Source: Betaproteobacteria bacterium (GTDB taxonomy: Bacteria > Pseudomonadota > Gammaproteobacteria > Burkholderiales > Rhodocyclaceae). Taken from it: DNA of 6,014 nucleotides. The position numbers were made by a program, and so were the translations under genes. The notes beneath the pieces are model-generated. The model did no database searches and was not told the DNA's origin. It saw only the letters and a list, made by a program, of their open reading frames with translations. The stretch lies in contig BNUC01000179.1 of assembly GCA_025997075.1 (NCBI GenBank), positions 1-6,014 of the forward strand, read 5' to 3'. Positions 1 to 5,577 of this stretch are shown here, piece by piece. Numbering within the stretch: position 1 is the stretch's first letter; every line of letters begins with the position of its first letter.

Positions 1-1
1 G

Positions 2-784
2 GGCTTAGACACGCGTGACTCGACGAGCCTTGATCGTCTGTCCGAGAATTACACGCGCGAACTGGAAAAGCCGTTGTCAAAACCACTAGCCGGCCTGAAA
101 ATAGGTCTGCCGAAAGAGTTCTTCGGCGAAGGTTGCGACGCCGGCGTGATGCGCTGCATCGAGGAGGCGCTCGCCGAATATCGCAAGCTCGGCGCGGAGA
201 CCGTCGAAATCAGCCTGCCGGGCATGAAACTGGCGATTCCCGCCTACTACGTGATCGCCTCGGCGGAAGCCAGTTCCAATCTGTCGCGTTACGACGGCGT
301 GCGCTACGGTTATCGCGCGAAGGATTTCGCCGACCTCAATGACATGTACGCCAAAACGCGCGCGCAAGGTTTCGGCGACGAGGTGAAAAGGCGCATCCTG
401 ATCGGAACCTACGTGCTCTCGCACGGTTATTACGACGCCTATTATCTCCAGGCGCAGCGCGTCCGCAGGCTGATCGCCAACGACTTTGCGGAAGCCTTCA
501 AACAGTGTGACGTGATCATGGGGCCGACCAGTCCGAGTACCGCCTTCCGGATCGGGGAAAAGGTCTCCGACCCGGTGCAGATGTACCTCTCGGACATCTA
601 CACGATCGCCGTCAACCTCGCCGGATTGCCCGGAATGGCCGTGCCCGCAGGGTTTTCCGACGGACTGCCGGTCGGTCTGCAACTGATCGGTAACTATTTT
701 GGCGAGGCCAGACTGCTCAACGTGGCGCACCGCTATCAGCAGGTAGTGGATTGGCATCTTCAATGTCCGAATGGACTGGAATGA
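2..784 (+). CDS. gatA: Glutamyl/aspartyl-tRNA amidotransferase subunit A, C-terminal part (5' end outside window)
   Basis: GatA is the amidase subunit of the GatCAB complex. It releases ammonia from glutamine and passes it to GatB, which amidates Glu-tRNA(Gln) and/or Asp-tRNA(Asn) in the cytoplasm. The frame is open from base 2 and reads GLDTRDSTS near the edge; the true start lies upstream, so about 260 codons are visible. The amidase catalytic Ser-Ser-Lys residues are normally in the missing N-terminal half. Seen here are the family's C-terminal hallmarks: KIGLPKEFF, a DVIMGPTSP strand, [26 protein letters not shown] and [10 protein letters not shown]. The protein ends with the usual AHRYQQ...DWH tail. 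The stop TGA at 782-784 overlaps the ATG of the next ORF. The usual order is gatC-gatA-gatB, so gatC is expected just upstream. An internal TTG at 74 is in frame but is not the start, because conserved GatA sequence continues upstream of it. Confidence 0.96.
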   Translation, partial: GLDTRDSTSLDRLSENYTRELEKPLSKPLAGLKIGLPKEFFGEGCDAGVMRCIEEALAEYRKLGAETVEISLPGMKLAIPAYYVIASAEASSNLSRYDGVRYGYRAKDFADLNDMYAKTRAQGFGDEVKRRILIGTYVLSHGYYDAYYLQAQRVRRLIANDFAEAFKQCDVIMGPTSPSTAFRIGEKVSDPVQMYLSDIYTIAVNLAGLPGMAVPAGFSDGLPVGLQLIGNYFGEARLLNVAHRYQQVVDWHLQCPNGLE

Positions 785-1038
785 TTATGGGAACCTTGAA
801 CAATCGTCTCGACGAGGCAAGAAATTCTGAAACGTCATCGGAACACTTGACGCAACTGGCGAGTGACGAATCAGAGAGTGACGAAGCCTTGCGTGTTACG
901 GGCTTGAAGACCAAGCGCGAAGCAGTGACGATGGGGCTGCAAACCTTGTTGCGTCTGCGCCGGCAGGAAGAAATCCGCCATTTTCGCGGCAAACTCGACT
1001 GGGAGGGCGACCTGAACGCGATGAGGCAAGACGGATGA
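781..1038 (+). CDS. Solitary VapB-like antitoxin with replaced N-terminus (possibly a degenerate gene)
   Basis: This is an 85-residue product from ATG 781, which overlaps the gatA stop as ATGA. ATG 787 is an alternative with GGA at 778-780. Residues 35-85 match the VapB family (DUF2191-like): [15 protein letters not shown] (35-49), then [16 protein letters not shown] (57-72), then [11 protein letters not shown] near the C-terminus, which is the toxin-neutralising tail of that family. Family members normally begin with a short basic beta-strand and an IDD-type turn that contacts DNA. Here that part is replaced by about 30 acidic residues ([20 protein letters not shown] at 9-28). This stretch resembles half of a leucine-rich-variant/HEAT-like repeat; that is inference. 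The bases AGTGACGAA are duplicated in frame at the join. No full toxin gene follows. By family, the tail could still bind a VapC made elsewhere, but autorepression through the usual ribbon-helix-helix looks lost. It could be a translated relic inside the gat operon. Confidence 0.65.
   Translation: MIMGTLNNRLDEARNSETSSEHLTQLASDESESDEALRVTGLKTKREAVTMGLQTLLRLRRQEEIRHFRGKLDWEGDLNAMRQDG
861..885 (+). repeat. 10-bp direct repeat at the join inside the VapB-like ORF
   Basis: GAGTGACGAA occurs at 861-870 and again at 876-885, a period of 15 bases (five codons), giving SDE twice in the product. It lies at the boundary between the unrelated N-terminal half and the VapB-like half. This is what a microhomology join or replication slippage would leave; the origin is inference, the repeat is seen directly. 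Confidence 0.8.
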
Positions 1039-1055
1039 TTCTGCTCGAACATTGA
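1035..1055 (+). pseudogene. Probable vapC toxin stump (six codons)
   Basis: ATG at 1035 overlaps the VapB-like stop (ATGA), the classic coupling of vapB to vapC. The frame reads MILLEH and then TGA at 1053-1055. Many VapC toxins start MILVDTSVWI, so the first three residues and the position match a toxin start, but everything after is gone and gatB begins 27 bases later. This reads as a deletion that removed the toxin and left its first codons. The stretch is very short, so chance resemblance cannot be excluded. The position immediately after a VapB tail is the stronger argument. Confidence 0.45.
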
Positions 1056-1067
1056 AAACTGGAAATT

Positions 1068-1073
1068 AAGGAA
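1068..1073 (+). promoter_or_regulatory. Ribosome binding site of gatB
   Basis: AAGGAA lies nine bases before the ATG at 1083 and fixes that start. gatB therefore has its own strong initiation site and does not depend on coupling to the small ORF upstream. Confidence 0.8.
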
Positions 1074-1082
1074 TTAGCCCTC

Positions 1083-2549
1083 ATGAAACAGTGGGAAGTG
1101 GTGATCGGCATCGAGACGCATGTGCATCTCTTGACGCAATCGAAAATTTTCTCCGGCAGTTCGACGGCTTTTGGCGCCGAACCGAACACGCAGGCCAACG
1201 CGGTCGACCTGGCGCTACCCGGCGTTCTGCCGGTGCTCAACCGTGACGCGGTCGAATGCGCGATCCGTTTCGGTCTGGCGGTCGACGGTCGCGTGGCGCA
1301 AAAATCGGTGTTTGCCCGCAAGAACTATTTTTATCCCGATCTTCCCAAGGCTTACCAGATCAGCCAGTTCGAATTGCCGGTAGTCGTCGGTGGCCAACTG
1401 GCGATCTCGACCGGACAGGGCGATAAGGGAGGTGAGAGCGCGACGGAAAAAGTTATTCACCTGACGCGCGCTCATCTTGAGGAAGATGCCGGTAAATTGC
1501 TGCACGAGAATTTTCAAGGCAAGTCGGGCGTCGACCTTAACCGGGCCGGCACGCCGCTGCTGGAGATTGTCACCGAGCCGGACATGCGCTCATCCGCCGA
1601 AGCGGTCGCCTATGCCAAAGCGCTGCATGCCCTGGTTCGCTGGATAGGAATCAGCGATGGCAACATGCAGGAAGGTTCCTTCCGTTGCGATGTCAACGTT
1701 TCGGTGCGCCCCGTCGGGCAGGAGGAACTTGGCACGCGGCGGGAAATCAAGAACCTGAACTCGTTCCGCTTTCTGCAGCAGGCCGTCGATTACGAAGTGC
1801 AATGGCAGATCGCCACCCTTGAGGATGGAGGGCGCATCAAACAGGCGACCATACTGTTCGACCCCGATACCGGGGAGACGCGCGAGATGCGTTCAAAAGA
1901 GGATGCGCACGATTACCGCTACTTCCCGGACCCCGACCTGCTGCCCTTGATCATCGACAGCGAATGGATCGAGCGCACGCGCGCAGCGATGCCCGAACTG
2001 CCGGCGGCCAGGAAGCAGCGCTTTGCGGACGAATACGGCCTGTCGGCTTACGACGCGACGACATTGACGTCGGCGCTGGATGTGGCCGACTATTTCGAGG
2101 CCGCTGTTCGCGCTGCCGGTAAAAATGCCGCAAAGCTTTGCGCCAACTGGGTGATGGTGGATCTCGCGGCCAGGCTCAACAAGGAAGGCAAGGAATTGGG
2201 CGAATCCCCGGTTACAGCGGCACAACTCGGCGGACTGGTCGCGCGCATCGCCGACAACACCATTTCCAACAACATCGGCAAGAAGGTGTTCGACGCGCTG
2301 TGGAATGGCGATGGGCAGTCCGCCGACGAAATTATCGAAAAACAGGGGCTCAGGCAGATTACCGACACCGGCGCCATCGAGGGTTTGATCAACGAAGTGC
2401 TGGCGGCCAACCCGGCGATGGTTGCCGAATTCAAGGCTGGCAAGGAGAAAGCGTTCAACGCGCTGGTCGGTCAGGCGATGAAAGCGACCAGGGGCAAGGC
2501 CAATCCGCAGCAGGTCAATGCGCTGCTGCGCGAGAAGCTGGGGCAGTGA
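1083..2549 (+). CDS. gatB: Aspartyl/glutamyl-tRNA(Asn/Gln) amidotransferase subunit B
   Basis: GatB is the tRNA-binding and kinase subunit of GatCAB. It phosphorylates the side chain of mischarged Glu-tRNA(Gln) or Asp-tRNA(Asn) with ATP, then transfers ammonia from GatA. The 488-residue product is full length for the family. The N-terminal cradle domain opens [13 protein letters not shown] (4-16), whose Glu and His match the metal/active-site motif of known GatB proteins. It continues with [13 protein letters not shown] (83-95), HLEEDAGK (131-138), the family signature [17 protein letters not shown] (151-167), [16 protein letters not shown] (195-210) and REIKNLNSF (220-228). A helical linker follows, then the YqeY-like tRNA-binding tail (about 340-488), with [12 protein letters not shown] and the closing [18 protein letters not shown]. 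The gene sits downstream of gatA and the small VapB-like ORF, with a good Shine-Dalgarno, and ends 45 bases from the convergent neighbour. No disruption is seen. Confidence 0.98.
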   Translation: MKQWEVVIGIETHVHLLTQSKIFSGSSTAFGAEPNTQANAVDLALPGVLPVLNRDAVECAIRFGLAVDGRVAQKSVFARKNYFYPDLPKAYQISQFELPVVVGGQLAISTGQGDKGGESATEKVIHLTRAHLEEDAGKLLHENFQGKSGVDLNRAGTPLLEIVTEPDMRSSAEAVAYAKALHALVRWIGISDGNMQEGSFRCDVNVSVRPVGQEELGTRREIKNLNSFRFLQQAVDYEVQWQIATLEDGGRIKQATILFDPDTGETREMRSKEDAHDYRYFPDPDLLPLIIDSEWIERTRAAMPELPAARKQRFADEYGLSAYDATTLTSALDVADYFEAAVRAAGKNAAKLCANWVMVDLAARLNKEGKELGESPVTAAQLGGLVARIADNTISNNIGKKVFDALWNGDGQSADEIIEKQGLRQITDTGAIEGLINEVLAANPAMVAEFKAGKEKAFNALVGQAMKATRGKANPQQVNALLREKLGQ

Positions 2550-2570
2550 ACCTCTGATTTGAGCCCGGCT

Positions 2571-2594
2571 CGACGCGCTCACCCCTGCGCGTCG
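2571..2594. terminator. Possible bidirectional hairpin between convergent genes
   Basis: CGACGCG (2571-2577) and CGCGTCG (2588-2594) form a perfect 7-bp GC-rich stem with a 10-base loop. It fills the gap between the gatB stop and the TAA of the minus-strand coiled-coil gene. The site is right for a shared terminator of convergent units. There is no T-run on either side, so intrinsic termination would be weak; it may only shape mRNA 3' ends. Confidence 0.4.
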
Positions 2595-3281
2595 TTACTG
2601 TGGTTTGATGGTGCCCTGCGGCTTGATGGTATTGTTCTGCGGCTTCTTGGCGCTTGTGGTTTTGCGTTGCAGTTCGAGAAAACGCTGGCGGTCATCGTCG
2701 TATTTGGCCTCAAGGGTCACTATTTCTTTCTTTTTGCTCTCGATGATCGACTCCTGCGCCCTGATCTCGAATGCGGTGTTGGACAGCCCTTTCTCAATCT
2801 CGGGTGGCATGATTTTCGTTTTGTAGAACTCGGCCTCGTCCTCGAACTTCTTCCGTATTCCCTTGATTTCAGTGATCCGGGCCTCGGCATCGTTGATATA
2901 TTTACGGGCAGAGTCAAGCGCGCGCTTGCGCAACGATTCGATGTCCTCCAAGCTGACATACGTATCCAACAGCACCTGGTCCTTGAGTTGCTGTTCCTTA
3001 TGCGATATCTCCTCTTGCCGGCGCGTTTCTTCATCGGCGGCCCTCTGGGCGCGCTGTTCGACGGTCAAGGGTGGCCCGATTTCACGGAGGGTTCGTCCAT
3101 TCGCGCCCAGTTCGCGATAGCCGCGTCCGTAACAGGACTGAGGCAAAATATCCCCGCAGACATACTTGCCGTTAGCGTCGGTGCAGCAATAGAACATGCT
3201 TCCAGGACCTGCGCTGACAGATTCCGCGAGCGTCAGAAGGACGCCCGCCAGGACGAGTGGTTTAACTAGGTCGCGAAACAC
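2595..3281 (-). CDS. Exported cysteine-containing coiled-coil protein of unknown function
   Basis: From GTG 3281 the product has 228 residues. That start is chosen because GGGAG (3293-3289 on the minus strand) lies seven bases before it; the longer in-frame ATG at 3317 adds a basic, unlikely leader. Residues 1-24 look like a Sec signal peptide: a charged start, a hydrophobic run [10 protein letters not shown], then VSA as the cleavage motif. The mature N-terminus (about 29-68) has four cysteines (32, 33, 42, 50) in [14 protein letters not shown]...[12 protein letters not shown], recalling the DUF4124 type of short beta domain found in betaproteobacterial envelope proteins. Residues about 73-208 are highly charged and mostly helical, likely coiled coil, with a PP break at 159-160. 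The tail repeats TIKPQ twice (18-bp period). It overlaps the 3' end of pyrE by 20 bases, so the two are co-transcribed. I infer a periplasmic structural or adaptor protein; the function is unknown. Confidence 0.8.
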   Translation of the reverse strand: MFRDLVKPLVLAGVLLTLAESVSAGPGSMFYCCTDANGKYVCGDILPQSCYGRGYRELGANGRTLREIGPPLTVEQRAQRAADEETRRQEEISHKEQQLKDQVLLDTYVSLEDIESLRKRALDSARKYINDAEARITEIKGIRKKFEDEAEFYKTKIMPPEIEKGLSNTAFEIRAQESIIESKKKEIVTLEAKYDDDRQRFLELQRKTTSAKKPQNNTIKPQGTIKPQ

Positions 3282-3909
3282 CGTATTTCTCCCGGTAGCG
3301 CGCCACGGCCGCTTCATATTCCGCGAAGTCGGGACGCTGTTTCAGAAAAGCCACCAAATCGTCCAGTGTGGCTACGGCAACGACCGGAAGGCCGTAGTCC
3401 TGCTCCACTTCCTGTACGGCCGATAGCGCACCGGTTCCGCGTTCCATACGATCCAGCGCGATAACGACGCCGCAAGGCGTAGCGCCCGCCGCGCGGATGA
3501 TTTCCACCGATTCGCGCACCGAGGTGCCGGCCGAGATGACGTCGTCTACGATCAGGACGCGTCCGGCCAGCGGCGTGCCGATGATAATGCCGCCTTCGCC
3601 GTGATCCTTGGCTTCCTTGCGGTTGAACGAGAACGGCAGATTGCGACCGGCGCACGCCAGGGACAAAGCGGTGACGGAGACCAGCGGAATGCCCTTGTAG
3701 GCTGGACCATAGAGCACGTCGACGTCGATGCCGCTGTTCAGGATGGCCTTGGCGTAGAATTGCGAAAGACGATCAAGCGCCGCGCCATCGTTGAACAGGC
3801 CGGCATTGAAAAAGTAAGGGGACAGCCGCCCGGCCTTGGTCTTGAACTCGCCAAATCGCAATACGTTCTGCGCAAGGGCAAATTCGATGAATTCCTGGCG
3901 AAAATCCAT
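3262..3909 (-). CDS. pyrE: Orotate phosphoribosyltransferase
   Basis: PyrE catalyses orotate + PRPP to orotidine 5'-monophosphate + pyrophosphate, the fifth step of pyrimidine synthesis, in the cytoplasm. The 215-residue product from ATG 3909 matches the usual length (about 213). A longer frame to 3948 would add [13 protein letters not shown], which the family lacks. Motifs in order: [21 protein letters not shown] (17-37), the orotate-side region; [10 protein letters not shown] (67-76); the flexible loop with [13 protein letters not shown] (95-107), whose Arg, Lys and His residues contact PRPP; the PRPP-binding motif [13 protein letters not shown] (118-130) with the paired Asp 122-123; and ALDRMERG (151-158). 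It is the first gene of a minus-strand unit with the coiled-coil gene and diverges from exodeoxyribonuclease III. The Shine-Dalgarno is weak (AAAGAG, seven bases before the ATG). No pyrimidine attenuator is visible in the short leader. Confidence 0.97.
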   Translation of the reverse strand: MDFRQEFIEFALAQNVLRFGEFKTKAGRLSPYFFNAGLFNDGAALDRLSQFYAKAILNSGIDVDVLYGPAYKGIPLVSVTALSLACAGRNLPFSFNRKEAKDHGEGGIIIGTPLAGRVLIVDDVISAGTSVRESVEIIRAAGATPCGVVIALDRMERGTGALSAVQEVEQDYGLPVVAVATLDDLVAFLKQRPDFAEYEAAVARYREKYGVSRPS

Positions 3910-3956
3910 TGATACACTCTTTATGATCATCAAGGTCGCAATCGACACAAAACGCT
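3910..3956. promoter_or_regulatory. Divergent promoter region of pyrE and exodeoxyribonuclease III, with a palindrome
   Basis: Only 47 bases separate the two start codons, so both promoters must lie here or extend into the genes. TATGAT at 3922-3927 is a good -10 candidate for the plus strand, but I see no convincing -35 at the right distance. ATGATCAT (3923-3930) is a perfect palindrome extending to the imperfect TTnATGATCATnAA (3920-3933) and could be an operator acting on both genes. The plus-strand gene has no close Shine-Dalgarno; AAGG at 3932-3935 is about 21 bases away. Confidence 0.45.
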
Positions 3957-4736
3957 ATGTTACGCATCATTACCGCAAATCTCAACGGCATTCGTTCGGC
4001 GTGGAACAAGGGCTTTTCCGCCTGGGCCGCCAAACAGGACGCCGAGCTTATCTGCCTGCAGGAGCTCAAGGCGCAAATGTCCGATCTTTCGGAGGACATG
4101 AAAGTTCCGGAAGGCTTCCATGCCTATTACCATTGCGCCGTGAAAAAAGGCTATGCCGGCGTCGGTCTGTGGTGCCGGCGCAAGCCCGACGCTGTTACGG
4201 AGGGAATCGGCGATGCCGAATTCGACGCCGAGGGACGTTATCTGCGCGCCGATTTTGCCAATCTCTCGGTGATTTCCTTGTATGTTCCTTCGGGTTCCAG
4301 TTCGCCCGAGCGCCAGGCGGCCAAGTTCCGTTTTCTTGAGCTTTTCTATCCGCGCCTTGTTGAACTGTTGCAAAGTGGCCGGGAGATCGTGATTTGCGCC
4401 GACTGGAACATCGCGCACCAGGAAATCGACCTGAAAAACTGGAAATCGAACCAGAAGAATTCCGGCTTTCTGCCCGAGGAACGCGCCTGGATCGGGCGTG
4501 TCCTGAAGGAGGCCGGCTGGGTCGACGTTTATCGCCGTCTGCATCCGGAGGCGACGGATGAGAGCTATACCTGGTGGAGCAATCGCGGACAGGCCTGGGC
4601 CAAAAACGTCGGCTGGCGGCTCGATTATCAACTGGCAACGCCAGGATTGGCCGCATCCGCCGTGGCTTCCTCGGTCTATAAGGAACAGCGATTTTCCGAC
4701 CATGCGCCGCTGAGTATTGATTACGAGTGGAGTTGA
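3957..4736 (+). CDS. xth: Exodeoxyribonuclease III / AP endonuclease
   Basis: This enzyme is a magnesium-dependent 3'-5' exonuclease and apurinic/apyrimidinic endonuclease of the exonuclease-endonuclease-phosphatase fold; it acts in base-excision repair. The 259-residue product is full length. Active-site motifs are in order: ANLNGIRSA (7-15) with the metal-site Asn; LQELK (34-38) with the metal-binding Glu 36; SLYVPSG (107-113) with the catalytic Tyr 109; ICADWNIAH (146-154) with Asp 149 and Asn 151; TWWSNRGQAW (205-214); WRLDYQL (220-226); and the C-terminal SDHAPL (247-252) with the Asp-His pair. The style is that of the ExoA/XthA branch common in betaproteobacteria; xth is used as the general symbol. 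The start ATG at 3957 gives the canonical MLRIITANLNG opening. It is divergent from pyrE and seems to be transcribed alone. No clear terminator hairpin with a T-run follows. Confidence 0.96.
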   Translation: MLRIITANLNGIRSAWNKGFSAWAAKQDAELICLQELKAQMSDLSEDMKVPEGFHAYYHCAVKKGYAGVGLWCRRKPDAVTEGIGDAEFDAEGRYLRADFANLSVISLYVPSGSSSPERQAAKFRFLELFYPRLVELLQSGREIVICADWNIAHQEIDLKNWKSNQKNSGFLPEERAWIGRVLKEAGWVDVYRRLHPEATDESYTWWSNRGQAWAKNVGWRLDYQLATPGLAASAVASSVYKEQRFSDHAPLSIDYEWS

Positions 4737-4757
4737 AAAGCGTTCTGGTCAATATCC

Positions 4758-4814
4758 TGCAAGCACGATGGTTTCGAGTCGGCGTGTTGCGACAGCTTTA
4801 GTTTTCTGCTTGCA
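4758..4814. repeat. Spaced 8-bp inverted repeat upstream of the toxin-antitoxin module
   Basis: TGCAAGCA (4758-4765) and TGCTTGCA (4807-4814) are exact reverse complements with 41 bases between them. The right copy overlaps the proposed -35 element of the module. They could be paired protein-binding sites or the edges of an insertion, or chance; the arms are short. Confidence 0.3.
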
Positions 4815-4837
4815 AAAGTACATGGAACGACGATAAA
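4810..4837 (+). promoter_or_regulatory. Candidate promoter of the Phd-PIN module
   Basis: TTGCAA (4810-4815) as -35 and GATAAA (4832-4837) as -10 are separated by 16 bases; each matches four of six consensus positions. The predicted start of transcription would be near 4844, inside the palindrome that follows, which fits an autorepressed toxin-antitoxin promoter. Confidence 0.45.
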
Positions 4838-4858
4838 GTAGTGCTGAACACTACTTTA
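4834..4858. promoter_or_regulatory. Perfect 10-bp palindrome, probable antitoxin operator
   Basis: TAAAGTAGTG (4834-4843) and CACTACTTTA (4849-4858) are exact reverse complements around the five bases CTGAA. The site overlaps the proposed -10 and ends 11 bases before the antitoxin ATG. Phd/YefM antitoxins are known to bind palindromes in their own promoters, so this is the best operator candidate. In RNA it could also fold as a hairpin near the ribosome site. Confidence 0.65.
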
Positions 4859-4869
4859 GAAAATGTCCG

Positions 4870-5106
4870 ATGAGAACCATATCCGCCAGCGATGCCAACC
4901 GCTATTTTTCCAATCTGCTGCGTGATGTCGTGGCAGGTGAAACCGTCACTGTTTTATCGCACGGCAAGCCTATTGCGATGATTGCGCCTGTGCATTCAGA
5001 TGTTGACGAACGCGAAGAAGCCAAGCGTCAGCTACTGGCGAGGCTGAACCAACAACCCGCTTTGGGCGTGCGGGATTGGCGTCGCGAAGAACTGTACGAA
5101 GACTGA
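4870..5106 (+). CDS. Type II antitoxin, Phd/YefM family
   Basis: This 78-residue protein has the Phd/YefM fold at residues 1-43: RTISASDANRYFSNLLRDV (2-20) and then ETVTVLSHGKPIAMIAPV (24-41). The 'alert for natural antitoxin' pattern, in which a hairpin ending in a GKPxAxIxP-like strand closes the dimer, is clear. Residues 44-78 are charged and probably disordered until bound to the toxin, and end DWRREELYED, a tail typical of antitoxins paired with PIN toxins. By family it neutralises the toxin encoded two bases downstream and, as a dimer or in the complex, represses its own promoter, probably through the palindrome at 4834-4858. The start ATG 4870 gives the canonical N-terminus, though no good Shine-Dalgarno precedes it. 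An ATG at 4863 is in another frame. Confidence 0.9.
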   Translation: MRTISASDANRYFSNLLRDVVAGETVTVLSHGKPIAMIAPVHSDVDEREEAKRQLLARLNQQPALGVRDWRREELYED

Positions 5107-5108
5107 TC

Positions 5109-5528
5109 GTGCGCGTTGCTCTGGACACCACTATTCTTGCCTATGCCGAAGGTTTAGGCGATGCGGCGCGCTGTAGTGTGGCAAAGGATCTGATCAGGCA
5201 ACTTCCTGGCTACGACGTGATATTGCCCGCACAGGTTTTGGGAGAACTTGCGCGAGTGCTGACCACCAAGGCGAAAAGAACTCCCACAGCGACACGCGCT
5301 GCCGTGCTCGGCTGGGCGGGTTCCTTCGCGGTAGCGGATTCGACCTGGCCTGCCCTGACCGCCGCACTGGACTTGACCGTAGACCATCAAATGCCGATGT
5401 GGGACGCTCTCATCCTTGCGGTTGCGGCGGAAAATCATTGCCGTCGTTTGTACTCAGAAGATTTTCAACATGGCTTTGTCTGGCGCGGCATCACAATCAC
5501 CAATCCGTTTCTTGCCCTGAAAAATTGA
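5109..5528 (+). CDS. VapC-like PIN-domain ribonuclease toxin
   Basis: This is a 139-residue PIN-domain protein, the usual VapC length. The start is GTG 5109, two bases after the antitoxin stop, giving MRVALDTTILAYAEG; a longer frame from 5076 lies inside the antitoxin gene and would add a basic, non-family leader. The acidic PIN residues are all present: Asp 6 in ALDTTIL, Glu 46 in VLGELARVL, Asp 99 in MWDALILAVA, and the Glu-Asp pair 117-118 in YSEDFQHG. These hold magnesium in a single-strand RNA nuclease; known VapC toxins cut initiator tRNA, other tRNAs or 23S rRNA, but the target here cannot be read from sequence. The tail ITITNPF is typical of this VapC branch. Translation is probably coupled to the antitoxin, as no strong Shine-Dalgarno is seen. 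The module appears intact and active in principle. Confidence 0.9.
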   Translation: MRVALDTTILAYAEGLGDAARCSVAKDLIRQLPGYDVILPAQVLGELARVLTTKAKRTPTATRAAVLGWAGSFAVADSTWPALTAALDLTVDHQMPMWDALILAVAAENHCRRLYSEDFQHGFVWRGITITNPFLALKN

Positions 5529-5529
5529 G

Positions 5530-5545
5530 GGACGCCCCGGCGTCC
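5530..5545 (+). terminator. Hairpin between the toxin gene and iorA
   Basis: GGACGCC (5530-5536) and GGCGTCC (5539-5545) are perfect reverse complements; in practice a 6-bp stem with a CCCG loop would form. It begins one base after the toxin stop codon. The stem is GC-rich but is followed by ATGACTGAC, not a T-run, so it may be a weak terminator, an mRNA-end stabiliser, or a boundary between the module and iorA. Confidence 0.4.
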
Positions 5546-5564
5546 ATGACTGACAACATTAAAC

Positions 5565-5570
5565 AAAGGA
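5565..5570 (+). promoter_or_regulatory. Ribosome binding site deciding the TTG start of iorA
   Basis: AAAGGA lies seven bases before the TTG at 5578. This strong site, with no in-frame ATG until 5626 inside the conserved region, supports a TTG start. Confidence 0.75.
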
Positions 5571-5577
5571 ACCCACC

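Noticed and set aside
86..763. Long minus-strand open frame opposite gatA
   Set aside because: It is antisense to clearly conserved GatA sequence, its product has no recognisable motif, and such frames are common opposite GC-rich genes.
1055..1066. AAAACTGGAAAT shared with 4435-4446
   Set aside because: One copy lies in coding sequence of exodeoxyribonuclease III; there is no flanking similarity or structure, so it is taken as chance.
1893..2582. Long minus-strand open frame opposite the 3' half of gatB
   Set aside because: The plus strand encodes conserved GatB throughout; the antisense product has the low-complexity look of a shadow frame.
2559..3269. Plus-strand open frame opposite the exported coiled-coil protein
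   Set aside because: The minus strand has a signal peptide, a ribosome site and coiled-coil composition; the plus-strand product looks like a random hydrophobic translation.
3282..3317. Upstream ATG (3317) as the start of the coiled-coil protein
   Set aside because: The GTG at 3281 has a well-placed GGGAG site and yields a normal signal peptide; the longer form adds a basic leader inside pyrE.
3910..3948. Upstream start for pyrE at 3948
   Set aside because: It would add 13 residues absent from the family and consume nearly all of the divergent promoter region.
3960..4703. Minus-strand open frame spanning most of exodeoxyribonuclease III
   Set aside because: All catalytic motifs of the plus-strand enzyme are intact, and the antisense product has no family features.
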